From assembly GCA_029168955.1 (NCBI GenBank), contig JAPDOI010000291.1, positions 496,001-560,000 of the forward strand: a stretch of DNA of 64,000 nucleotides. Reading direction: 5' to 3'. Below, in pieces: positions 43,990-55,395 of the stretch (positions within the stretch are counted from its first letter, which is position 1; every line of letters begins with the position of its first letter). The notes under the pieces are model-generated. The model was not told the origin of the DNA and ran no database searches. It saw nothing but the letters and a program-made list of their open reading frames with translations. The DNA comes from Aplectana chamaeleonis. Taxonomy: Eukaryota; Nematoda; Chromadorea; Rhabditida; Cosmocercidae. The translations under genes were made by a program, and so were the position numbers.

Positions 43990-46900
43990 AAGTGGTTTTT
44001 TTGTCACAGCTTGAGGAACTGGGCGGCCTTCACAGGATTCGTCCAAAGGTCCATTGTGGTTAAGGAAATCGGTCTTTTGGGGCACATGAACAAGTGCGCC
44101 GTGTCGTGTTCGGGAGCACCACAGTACGGGCATGCGTCTGGTCGGCTGCTGTCGATCTTGTTGACGTAAGACATGAGCAGAATAGAGTGACCACAGCGCA
44201 GCGAGGCAAGAGCACATCTGGCTCGTCTGCCGAGTTGAGGCTCGAACTCGCGAACCCGAGGCGGCACTACTCCTAAGATAGGGTTCACAGCCGCCTTCGT
44301 TAGATATCCTCGAACAAAACGGGTGTGCTCCTCACGCAGAATACGAAGCCTTTCCATGCTGGAGTCGGCCCATCTCTCTGCATCAATTTTACGAGGAGCA
44401 TCGGCAAACGGCGTCCTAATCGACCTCTCTCTAATGGGCTCAACGATTCTCTTTTTCGGATGATTCGGCTGTCTCAGAACATTTATATACATCTGCTGTG
44501 CCTGGAGTTCACAATGCTCCTTGACCGGCAATATGCAGGCCTCCGCGTGAAGATGTTCTATTATGGAGCTCCTCGCACAACCGGTAGCAATTCTAAGCGC
44601 AGCATTCTGTACACGCTGCTGCTTATTTCGGGAGCTGACAGACACCAGGTGCTGCCTTACTGGTGCCGCATTTTCCAGAGCCGACTGAAGTATTGCTCCG
44701 TAGGTTCTCAGCATAGTCTCTCGGCTGCTTCCCCATGAAGTTCCTCCGAGAGCTCTAAAGATATTTAGCCTGGCCTTGACGACTGTTTGTTTCTGTTCCG
44801 CGTTTTTGTGGAACTTCAGTGACGGACCAAGAATAAGGCCAAACAGCTTGTGGAATTGGGCTGCTGGCAACAGGTCACCATCCCATTTGACATCTGGATG
44901 AGCACTGTGTTCCTTGGTGTTTGTTGTGAACACTGGAAGAGAAGATTTTGCAGCAGAGTCTTTACCTCACTGGGAGGCTCGGGAATGTCCTCAAGATAAA
45001 GACTGAATAGGGCAGGGGACAACACTCCGCATGCGGAACACCGGCTGCTATTGGAATGCTATCGGATAAGTGATTCTGGAACAGAACCTTAGCCCGCCTT
45101 CCTTTCGTGAACACTGCAATCCATCGCTTCTGCCATGATGATAGCGACGACATGAGCAGTTTTTCCGACAGCAGTCCCAAGTTAACAGAATCAAACGCTT
45201 TGATCAGGTCAAGGGCGACGGCCACCGTTCTCAGGGGCTTTCTCATGTTGAACCCATCGACCGTAAAGCTCACGATCTCCAATAGAGCAGTAGTAGTAGA
45301 ATGAAGTTTCCTGAACCTATGCTGATGCTGCTGTCGCTCATTTTGATCAGCCAGGTCCATCACGATCAACTTTTGAGCTAATTTAGCGACGGGCGATAAC
45401 AGGCTTATTGGTCGAAAGCCTATTGCCGTGCTTTGGGATTTGCCTGGCTTAGGCGATGGTATCACATTGGCTGTCTTCCAGGCTTGGGGTAGAGTGCAGG
45501 TCCGGAAAGAAGTGCAAGCATCGGTAGAAGTTCCGTGGGAGCTTCTTCTGGATGACTGGGGAGATACCGTCAGGTCCGATAGCCTTCGAATTCCGCATTT
45601 CTTTGAGAGCCTTCTCTACTTGAGTGGGAGTAAAGGCCTCAGAAGCAATCATGAGCGGAAACCGGCTCAGCTCTCCGACCGTGACTCTGTTTTGAACGCC
45701 TAGCTTGGTACGTGTGATGAAAAATTCTTGCCGAGTGCGTAAGCAGCCGCTTTCCCTGATTTGAAGACCTTCTCCTCGAACTCAATAGCGGAGCTCATCG
45801 GGGGAGCGGACTCTCCGGAAATTTTCCTCAACACTTTCCACGTCGTTGTTCCGTCCGCCTTGAAACTCAGCTTTTCAGTGAACTTCTCCCAGCACTCCTT
45901 CTTGTTCTTATCCAGATCCTTCTTGATCTCATTATGCAGCACAGCAATCTCCGGGTCTAGATGGTCTGCGGCTCTCTTCTCATCTCTGATTCTTATCTTC
46001 TGCAGTATTTCCCTGCTGACGCTCGGCAAAAAGGCCTTGACACGACTCTCAGGAATTGCTGCTTTTATGGCCTTGCGAATGGCACTTGTTAGATGGCGCT
46101 CTTTCTGATGAACATCACCATTCCATGGGTAGTCGACCGCATGGCGGAGTGCAACATCTCTGAACAGGGTCCAGTCTGCTAGGCCTAAATTAAGATAAGT
46201 ACGATGAGGAAAACCAGAGTAAGGGGCAAGAGAGTCAGAGAGATCAATATAGACAAAGACGGGAATTTGATCACTGAAAAAAGTTGTGGATGTGGACCAC
46301 GTTCAAGCATCAGAAAGATTGGATGACACAAGAGAGATATCTGGGCTAGAAGGTCGGCCGTTGGCAGGGAGATGAGTGGGCCGGTAATCGTCGAGGATAA
46401 CCAGGTCACACTCCTCAGCCCATTCCTCGACATCTTCCCCTCTGGCGTCAGAATCAAGAGCAGAACAGAACGTGTGAGCTTTGAAGTCACTCGCAAAGAC
46501 AGCTGAAAGGGAGAGTGAGCAGTCGTGCAACTGCTTAAGCAGGTCTATGGGGTTGTAAGACGGGGGACAAGATGTTGTAGGAGGAACATAGATGTTAAAT
46601 AGAGATAAAGGGGTTATGATCGTCGTTAGGGATAAAATGAAAAGGTAAGGCAGATTGCACAAAAGTAGACACTCCACCCTCATTAGCAGACCTTGGCATG
46701 TGATGAGCGGTGTATCCCGGAATGTTAGGCTGGGGATAAGTGGTAGAAAGAGAGAGCTTGCTTTCTTGAATCATGATAACATCCAGGTGATGAGAACGTG
46801 CGAATAGAGAGAGTTCGGATAGTTTGGTGAGAAGGCCGTTGAGATTAATGTGAACAATGGAGAGGGGGCGGTTGGTAATTGAGGAATCAGAATTGCTGCG

Positions 46901-47245
46901 GGCAGAGCATAGAACACAAGGAAAGGTTGAGTCATGATGCCTCGCAGAACTGAGGCCCGAACAGGAGCACCCAACTTTGGCATCCGAAGCACTGGACACT
47001 TGCTTTATGCCAGGTAAGATCCTTGCTGCAGGTGGCACATGGATACTTCTGCGCTGGACTTGGATTCCTCTCGACGCCGGCCCTTTGTAGTAAAATCCTC
47101 TGGAGAGCTGCGGCCGACCAGCACCTCTCCCATGACAAAAACCCTCTTCTCGGAGGGGTTGACGTCGGTTTGCACGGAAGCGGTCTTTTTCCTCCGAACT
47201 GCCACGGCACGAACGCACGACGTTTCGGCAGCATTTCATCTCTGG
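43990..47245 (-). mobile_element. CR1/Jockey-like non-LTR retrotransposon, degenerate
   Basis: Read on the minus strand the order is zinc-finger region, endonuclease, reverse transcriptase and a C-terminal CCHC domain. This order and the C-terminal finger are typical of CR1/Jockey-group LINEs. Many frameshifts. The 3' end carries a short GAAGAAGAAG stretch (minus sense). Only one copy is seen in the window. Confidence 0.8.
44004..47239 (-). pseudogene. LINE polyprotein remnant, YADD box lost
   Basis: From 5' to 3' on the minus strand: two overlapping frames at 46.6-47.24 kb, one with AGVERNPSPAQKYPCATC and FGCQSW (a PHD-like finger after a 2A-like string), the other with IVHINLNGLLTKLSEL (endonuclease start). 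Then SDFKAHTFCS and SSPDISLVSSN (endonuclease), KALKEMRNSKAIGPDGI, IGFRPISLLSPVAKLAQK and ALDLIKAFDSVN (RT). At about 44.95 kb the text runs SEVKTLLQNLLFQCSQQ with no YADD. A 309-codon frame ends with CPYCGAPEHDTAHLFMCP, a CCHC finger. The catalytic loss and at least five frame changes make it dead. Confidence 0.8.
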
Positions 47246-47412
47246 GATGCTGAGTCCATAAAAGGTAAGTTCAGTGGGGAATGGATCTCAAGGAGTATGA
47301 GTTCTGAGACAAATCAGAAAGAAATCTTCTCTTCTCACTGCTTGGGATTGAAAGATAGCTCTATTTAACGCAGTGGGAATCTTGTTCCCTGTCCGACGTA
47401 AGCGTTTGAGTG

Positions 47413-48647
47413 TGAAAGCGTGCACAGAATTCGCTTGTTTGGAAAAGTTAGGAACCACTTTCTTCTGCTCTGCCATGGCGTCTCCGCCGGAGTATTCATT
47501 GTCTACGCAAGCGCGTGACGCGCTGGCGTCGAGGAGTATCAATATCGCCTTGCAACGACTCGTCGGAACATTCCATCACCTGTTGCTGCAGAGCTCGTTC
47601 AAACACTGAGCCGACAAAACTGGTTGACAAAACCGGGTTTAAAAAAAAAGAATGAGCCGTTTGGATCCCCGAAGCTCTGTATCGAACGCCGCAATCTGAA
47701 AGTTCAATTGTTTATCGCTGTGAACACGCAACGCTTGCTTGCAGCCAATATTTTGCTACTCCTGGCTCTTTTCTACCGCTCTTTCGTAATTGGAAGTCTA
47801 GGATCCTTCTCGCCTATCATTTCATCGTGGAATGCCACCGAAGATGATCGTCGTGAACGCTGCCTCAAAGTCGCTTATGCATAATATTTTACCCCGTTAA
47901 AACTGCACTGAGGAGTCATTTTTCGTGTCGATCACCTAGCACGAGGAACAGAAGCGCCACGACAGGCGCAGCGTCACGACAGGCCAATGGCTTGCCATTC
48001 GAGCAGACGTGTGCCACTGGTGGGATACGGTGTGCGGTAGCGCGATACGAATGTGCAATCATCCAAAATTAGGCGTGGTCGTGAATGGGTTGATTAGTTA
48101 ACCCCATCGTGCGCGCTGAAAACCACTCACCGTTTTTTGGATTTGAATGATTGGCTGGGCCCAACCTAAGAACGTAGAGAGCTTGTTTGGTTACCAAAGC
48201 ACTATTGTGAAGATATATGGGGTCAAAAGTCTCAAATTCTGTCAAAAGAGGCCGACACTCCGGCAGTCATCTAGCACAATTTGCTGTCTGCCATCGTACA
48301 AATAACTGATCAACGATTGATATAGTACACATGAGGGGAAGGTGATGTAATACATTATACGATTACATGGTGTGAAAACTTTCATAGACGTGCCGCGCGT
48401 CACCCGCGTGCCGCGCTTGTGGTTTGGACTATGAACGATTCTTGTACTCGAACGGCACATCAGTGAGGACACAGTCAAATTCGTATCCAGCCTTGGAAGG
48501 TAATTCCTCCCTCTCGCTTACATCAGGAGAACATAAAATACAAACACCAGAATCTATCACCGTTAGTGAGCACCTAATAGCCTTCCCAGACTATTAGTGT
48601 CTGTGAGGTCCTAAACTCTTCGAAGTGCATACCACATATACTTTTAA
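47413..48647. other. No gene; hairpins, worn element ends and a dispersed repeat
   Basis: 47420-47560 mirrors 42.74-42.94 kb. A right-end-like string tcgtcgtgaacgctgcctc lies near 47850. 48.0-48.11 kb matches 18.0-18.1 kb inverted. A hairpin of the 42.7-kb type is at 48.37-48.43 kb. Confidence 0.45.
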
Positions 48648-49093
48648 AGGCAGTGTTCACGATGGATATCGCACTCGAGTACGACCCAAAAATGGGATTG
48701 TTTGGTCGTGAGATAACTAATAGTGAAAAAACAGCGAAGAAAAACGTCCAGAGTAAGTCAAAATAACGGTTTCTAAATTCAGGACGTGGACGAGAATCAT
48801 GGGCCCGGCTGATTTCGGCAAGCGCGCGCTAATCGCGAAATCTGCGCGAATCGATAATGCTAACGGCGGCAGAGTTGCTTGGCAATTTGCCATCGAAACG
48901 TGTGCGGCGCCACAAGCTCGTCCGATTGAGGGCGTACCGGGATAGGTAGGCGCACCGGGAGTGCTTTCAAAGCCGTTTGTATTTATTTCTGGCCAGTTTT
49001 CGTTGCTTTCTTCGACCCAATCCTCTACAGCACCTGCCAACTTAGTGTTCCACACCGAAACCTCGAGAACGAGATTCATCGTGAACACTGCCT
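48648..49093 (-). mobile_element. TTAA-type element, family A, intact ends
   Basis: Ends AGGCAGTGTTCACGATGGA and TTCATCGTGAACACTGCCT; TTAA left (48644-48647), TTGA right (49094-49097). 446 bp. Body inverted relative to 23837-24258. A 123-codon minus frame spans it but starts and ends within element sequence and is taken as chance. Confidence 0.85.
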
Positions 49094-49097
49094 TTGA

Positions 49098-49800
49098 GGC
49101 AATGTCAGACGGGCGTTGTCCAGCTGGACAACAGGGTAGACGTAAAATTTTTTAAAATTTAGATTTTTTAGGGGGTACGTAAAAACTTCGGACCAAAACT
49201 TCAAAAAATCGGGAATGTTTTCAGTTGCGCTTCTCTTTCTGTGAGGAAAACAGATCGCGGAACCAGGGGTTCGGACGTGGTTGTCTCACATATTGTAATA
49301 GCAACAAAAAGATCAAAGAGAACAGTAGTACAGCACCACAAAAGTACATGTGAAGAAAGTGTCTTTACATAACGACGTAATAGACATATTTTAAGCAGTA
49401 TTAAAATTTTCAGCACATAAAACAAGTTTTAAGACGAGTACCAATCATTAATCGTACCTATTACCGCTCAAATTCTTCATTTCAAAAATTGGACAACGTA
49501 CGCCCACCCATCAATTTCAGATTTTCAAAATTCTGGAAAAAGATCCAAATTATCCATGAAATTCCTCGCAGACTAATACCTAACAACCCTCCACGACCTT
49601 GAAATCACGAAGAAAATCGCCATAAACATGTTTTTCCGTTGTCCAAAACCGTTGTCCACAACCGCTCCTTCGTCCGAAACTGGACACCGCTAATGTTTTA
49701 TTCAAAAAAGCAATTCTGACATTCTAAAGGTGGAATTTTTATATCTGGTCTATCTTCTACTAACTACCACGATGTCGCTCGGAAACTTCTCAGTTTAGAG
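49098..49800. other. No gene recognised
   Basis: AT-rich sequence upstream of the predicted gene at 49.8 kb. It may hold its promoter or earlier introns; no motif can be named. Confidence 0.4.
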
Positions 49801-49814
49801 CATTCCTGAGCAAG

Positions 49815-51246
49815 GGGTTTACTTGCCGCTGCGTCGAAAAATATCGTGCTCCAATTTCAAACCCAGTCTGGTGCAGTGCAGTGCTCGCAAAACCACCGCC
49901 GGTGATACCCCATCTCCCACCCGCGTTCGCCCTCTATCTGGTTGAACAATACTACTTGGGAATTGAACTTTTTTGAACCTGCGAAGGTTTACGCACCCAC
50001 AAAAAAGTTCCACCCGCCCGGAGGTCTCGATGCAAACCTAGTTGGAGGTTTCTTACCCGTTAGAAAGTAGACTTCTGCCGGTATCTGCTATTGATAGTGC
50101 TATCAGTCATTGTTTCTACAGAAACTTCATCAAAATGCATAGAGTCTCGGAAGTGTATCATTCTTTCTTCCATCGTATCCTAAGGGACCCCATTCAACTA
50201 GGTTTGCACCCAGGTGCTCGAAGCTTCATGATTAGTGAGCTGTTATCGAGAGTTCAAAACGCCCCCGAATAATGCTCTGCATATGCCAGAAATTCGCCCA
50301 CACCGAGGTTGGAATCCATTAAAAGTTAGGAAACGTGACGCCTTCACCGCAATTTCCCCCACTACAAAAATTCCTGTCAGCTCAAGCTCGCCTACTGCGC
50401 CATTTTTGTAGCATTCCTGACTTTTGTTAGCTTACTGCACGATCAAGATTAAGACAAAACTTAATGTAAGCAAGGAACAAATATCTAGCGTTTTTTTATT
50501 TATGATTTAATTTGCCCACATTTTTCTTCATCGTTACGCCATCATGAGATTGTGAGGCGAACTGTGTCACAATTTAAATTACTTCTTTCCCAATACAGAT
50601 GTTGTTGCTCTAGGGCAAGTCAAAACTACACTCCCGAGGCTAATCAGTCGGATAGGTAGCGCAGTTATTTTTTTCAGAATTCAGGCTTAAATATCCTTTT
50701 TTTCGAAATTTCCGACCACAAAAACTTTTTAATTTTTTTCAGAACCTGAGGGGGACGTGAACGTTTTAAACATTTTTCAAAAATTTTCATTTCCAAGGGG
50801 AGGGGGACGTAGACTCTGTTTCATTCCAAATGAACTCATGTTTTCGGTTATCAGAGCGCGGAGCGGTGGTGTTTCATTCCAAATGAACTCATGTTTTCGG
50901 TTATCAGAGCGCGGAGCGGTGGCTTTTTCGTCGAAACCTCCTCATGACTAATTACATTTCACAGAAGCCCACCGCTCTGCTGCTGGTAATAATCAAAATC
51001 GACAGGTCAGTGGGATTTTATTAGAACTTAGCTTCGTCGAGGCCCTGGACAACGGTCTGTCTGACCCTGATTGAAGGTCTGAAACTCTCCGAGGTTCAGT
51101 TTTCGCATTTTTTCAGGGACATACGTGTACCATTACCTATCCAGTAAAAACGAAGAATCTAGCAGAGGCTGCACTTTTCTGCGATCATCAAAACCCACTT
51201 GTGGTAGAGAAAGCCGATCCGGGCGACACTACAACTTGCATTATTG
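49815..51246 (+). CDS. Predicted multi-exon host gene, partial, function unknown
   Basis: Four exons join in phase: about 49815-49901 (end CG|GTGATA), 50122-50234 (after TTTCTACAG, end ATTA|GTGAGC), 50965-51005 (after TTTCACAG, end GACAG|GTCAGT) and 51117-51246 (after TTTTTTCAG, end ATTG|GTGAGT). Residues include VLQFQTQSGAVQC, HRVSEVYHSFFHRILRDP, then GHTCTITYPVKTKNLAEAA, LFCDHQNPLVVEKADP and GDTTTCII. The last exon, with three cysteines, is the best supported and looks like an extracellular Cys module. The first exon's acceptor is weak. Further 3' exons are unclear because a repeat begins at 51.39 kb. Family not recognised. Confidence 0.5.
50818..50923. repeat. Perfect 53-bp tandem duplication
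   Basis: gtttcattccaaatgaactc and the following 33 bases are repeated without a visible change, starting at 50818 and 50871. It lies in the intron before exon 50965-51005. Lack of change points to a recent event. Confidence 0.9.
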
Positions 51247-51389
51247 GTGAGTTCTAACAACGCTAAAAATGCTCACATAAATTCTCATATATCAGCACTC
51301 GGTTGATCAGATTTCAGTTTGGGGCACGTTGAACATGAGAGCCCACATATGGAACTAGTTTTATTTCATGTGTATTCCTCACAGTCCTC

Positions 51390-52065
51390 ACGTCATAGCT
51401 TCGTTGGGTGCAGCCAGGCTCTCCACCAACCTTCACCTCTGGGAAGGTGAAGAGGTGAACCTTCACTATTGGGAAAATCGGTGAGGACTGGGGAAACGCC
51501 CCGAAAAAAATGAAAGTGACTCGACATCCATGCAAGTCATTTTCAAGATTGGATCGGTGTCGTTGCCTGTTTTCTGCCCATAACTTTTTTATGCTTGGAG
51601 ATAGGCTCTTGGTGAAGTTAGTTTTCGGAATTTCTATTAAATTCTGCATCGAAAAGCGTTTCCAGGTTTGAAAAATACGTTTTTACTCTTCCAGCCGATT
51701 TCGGTTTATAAAGTGAATTTTTTTGTGCCTGGAATTATCGGTTTTTCGTTCATAAATTTTCTACGCTGAGAGATATCTTTTTGATAAGGTTGCTTTCGGA
51801 ATCCCCATAAGATTCTACGTCGACAAGTGTTTCCAGGTTGGAAAAATATTTTCTCGATCCTTCAGCCTCATTCGTTTTAGGAAACACCGGTTTTTCGCCT
51901 ATAACTCTTTGACCGTTGGAGACAGGGTTTTGGCTAAGGTTGTTTTTGAAATCTGCGTAAAATTCTGCGTCGAATGATATGTTAGGTTCCTAACTTTACT
52001 TGCCCCATAAGTCAGCCAGGTCGGTGGAGCCGAGCCCCGTTGTTGGCTTCAGCAGAACTCTGCGT
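51390..52065 (+). mobile_element. Single arm of the 60.3-kb foldback family
   Basis: From cgtcatagcttcgttgggtg through ttatcggtttttcgt and ttcctaactttacttgcccc to gttgttggcttcagcag it follows the right arm of the element at 60.3-61.84 kb. It ends 15 bp before the 5.2-kb palindrome. Confidence 0.7.
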
Positions 52066-53571
52066 TTCTCATTTATATGAATACCGCCCGTATCTTTTGG
52101 TCATTGGGCGCGCTAGAGCGCCGGAGCGCGCCGTTTGGCGTCGTTTTTGAATAACTTAGCTTCCAAAGAGAATTGGGTCAATCGGAAAATGGAAGCCAAA
52201 TTCGGAATCAGCATTGAAAATGCGATCTACTGAATGGATAGAATTTCAAAAATGGAACTAAGTGCGGAAGATTTTGGGTTACGGTAGCCATCCAATGTCC
52301 CTCGTGTCCAAATGGGGCTGGCGTTTAAAAGTGTTGTTTATAAGTGGATTTCTTGACGTTTTCTCGTATATAGAACATTGATATGCAATTTGTTATCCTC
52401 TGTGTTTCTTCTAAAACATTTGACAGCGAAAAAATTAATAAAAAATAATAAAAAGTCTTTTTCCTAACAATTTTGGATTTTAATGTGGAGAAACCACGAA
52501 GTTCTTCTATATTAGTGACTTACTTTGAGATAAATTACAAAACTTTGAGTAGAATTTAGGTATTAAAAGTTAAACGGAAATCGCACCTTGAAATTTGGTT
52601 CATTATTTAATTTCACAATCAAAAAAGGTAGGTATCGGGCGCATGTTCAACAACCATGTAAGGAATTCGCTTTGCAATCTTTGTTTCTCTTCACACGAAG
52701 AAATCATGTCCAGAATCAGCCAGTGTACCGAAATGCGCCAAAAATGAACAGTTCAAAAAAATTATTCAAAAATTTATATTTTTATAAAGTGACCAATTTC
52801 AATTTTCATGCTGAAATACTCCTCGAGTTCTATGCTTTTCGTGTATAGCGCATAATTTTGTTCAGAAATTGTTTCAGAAATATAGAATTCTTGACCTTTT
52901 CCGATTACTTTTCAAAAAAATAAATAATAAATTATCGAAAGTGAAAATTTTCACCGAGACCACAAATTTTGAATTTTTTTCGATTTCTCGTTGGATCCCA
53001 TGTATGAACTCCTTTGAATTTCTTCATCATATGAATTTATTTCGAAAATGTGGGAATCGTGAAAATCTTCAATCTTTGTTCCCGAAAAAAAAACAAATGA
53101 AATTTGAATTTTCTCTTAATTTCCATTTTCAGTGTGAAAAGGTTCCAGGAATGTTTCACTGTTCATGTAGCATAATATTAATCAGCATTCATTTAAAAAA
53201 TGCTGAATTCTAAAAAATTATATTCTTTCCTTTCCGCGAAAAAAATTAAGAATTTTCAAAGTTGAATTTTCATTATTAGAACAATTTTTTTAGTTTTGAT
53301 ACCAGAACCTTCTTTGAATCCCATGAATCTCGTCACAAGAGATTGTTCCAAGAATTAGTTAATCTAGGAAACTCTCCATTTTCCTCTCAAAAAAAAAAAA
53401 TGTAAAAACTGAATTTTCAATACAATTACCAGTTTTGAATTTCGTTCTTGAACACTTCTAGATTTTCTTACTATTGGAGCTCAATCGCGAGAAAAGATTT
53501 TCTAGCTTTGCTACGCAGAATCCAGTCCGCATTGTGGTACATTTAAAAACCTTGAATTTTCCTACAAAAAA

Positions 53572-54950
53572 TGAAAATTTAAAATTGAATTTCTGGTGAA
53601 AAAACCGGCTTCAGAACTCATTCCAGAACCCTTCTAGAACTCCATAATATCGAATTCACTAATTATATTGAATAAATAGAATTTTAGGAATTGGTGTATG
53701 AGCACCCGTAGTTCGGCCCTCCACCCTCGCATGCCAGGCAATTACCTACGCCAGGTCGCTCTACAAACCCACAGCCCGTCCACGCCGATTATCGATCACA
53801 TTTTTCAGGGCTGAACCTTAACCAGTATGGAAACCACATAAAATTCAGTATCATATTCAGTCAGAGCATCACTTTTCAGAAACATCTGTAGAATTGTTTG
53901 GGAAACATGGAATTCATGAGAACTTTGGGTAAGTTTTCCGAAAAAGAAAAAATTAAAGTCGAAATTTCATTAAGACCACTATTTCTGAATTTCTCTCCAG
54001 ATTTCTTTTCAAATTTAATGTATTTTGTGCTCCACTTCATAGAATTTTACCAAAAATGTGGAAATCGTATGAATTTCTGGTTTCCTCCACAAAAATGAAA
54101 ATTTAAAATTGAATTTCTGGTGAAAAAAAAAAAGAAAAAAAGGTCGAATTTTCATTAAGACCACAAATGCTGAATTTCTTTCCAGATTTCAATTCGATTT
54201 CCATGCATTTTGTGCTCCACTATGGAGTTGTCCCAAAAATGTGGAAATCGTAGGAATTTTTTAGTTTCCTCCACATAAAAATGAAATCTTAAAATTGAAC
54301 TTCTGGTAAAAAGACCGGATCCAGAGCTCATTCCAGAACCCTTCTAGAACTCCATCATATCTCAATTTCACTAATTATATTGAATAAATACAAGTTTAGG
54401 AATTGATGTATGAGCACCCCGTAGTTCGGCCCTCCACCCCTCGCATGCCAGGCAATTACCTACGCCAGGTCGCTACCAACCCACAGCCCGTCCAGGCCGA
54501 TTATCGATCACATTTGTCAGGGGCTGAAACCTAACCAGTATGAAACCTCATAAAAATCAGTACCACATTCAATCAGTGCATTTCTTTCCGAAAACATTTG
54601 TAGAATTGTTTCGGAAACATGGAATACATGAGAACTTTGGGTAAGTTTCCCAAAAAAAGAAAAAATCAAAGTCAATTTTCATTAAAACCACTAATTCTGA
54701 ATTTCTTTCCAGATTTCTATTCGAATTTAATGTAATTTCTGCTCCACTACACGGAATTGTCCCAAAAATGTGGAAATCGTAAGAATTTCCAGTTTTTCTC
54801 CTACAAAAATGAAATTTCAAAAATGAACACGTGATTGGAAGATCGGTCTCGGAACTCATGCCCCAGAACCCTTCAAGGAATTCCATAATATCCCCAAATT
54901 CACTAATTACACTGAACAAATACAAATTTAGGGGTTTATGCATTTACCGG
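53572..54950. repeat. Tandem repeat of about 712 bp inside the left arm
   Basis: aaaattgaatttctgg at 53572 recurs at 54284, and gtagttcggccctccacc near 53708 recurs near 54421, both 712 bases on. A third, partial copy starts about 54809. Only one copy exists in the right arm, so the expansion followed formation of the palindrome. Confidence 0.85.
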
Positions 54951-54959
54951 AAAATTTGA

Positions 54960-55395
54960 AAATTAACATGACTGCGAGAAGTGCGAGGGGACAGCTCACA
55001 ACCCTATCTCACTGGATAAAAACAAATGGTTGGGAACGTGTTGCAGACAAAGAATCTCTGTAATTCCTGATAAAGGTCATTAAGACAGGGAGGCCCCAAA
55101 CACGCCTCTGTCGAGGCCCATTCGCACTCTCAAGGAATATGACCCTGTAGGCTGTTTCTTTAGAAGCAGGCCAGTGTGAAGAGCGAGTGATATGGCAGAG
55201 CCTAACTAGAAGTAATGGTACACACTTTGGCTTCTGAGTGCAGTCCTCAACGTGTTTCCTGACATTATTCACTACTACTGGAAAAACACCATGAATTTCT
55301 TTTCTAAGATGTAGAACCATTTCTCGCATTTCGGCTTCTCGGACCAAATCTACATTATAATTGGTTCTGTAGACCCTAATGTATGCGAAGAATTT
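54960..55395 (-). other. Loop of the giant foldback with a 112-codon frame
   Basis: The only non-palindromic part. A minus frame (55009-55347) reads REAEMREMVLHLRKEIHGVF, then NVRKHVEDCTQKPKCVPLLL and further protein-like text to a stop. It could be the remnant of a gene captured or carried by the element. No domain is recognised, and there is no ATG-independent support. Confidence 0.35.

Noticed and set aside
45100..45120. cgtgaacactgcaatcc, like a TTAA-type element end
   Set aside because: It is part of the reverse-transcriptase reading of the minus-strand LINE (AVFTKG) and has no TTAA or partner.
48717..49088. 123-codon minus-strand frame
   Set aside because: It starts and stops inside a TTAA-type element, and the homologous copies do not keep the frame.
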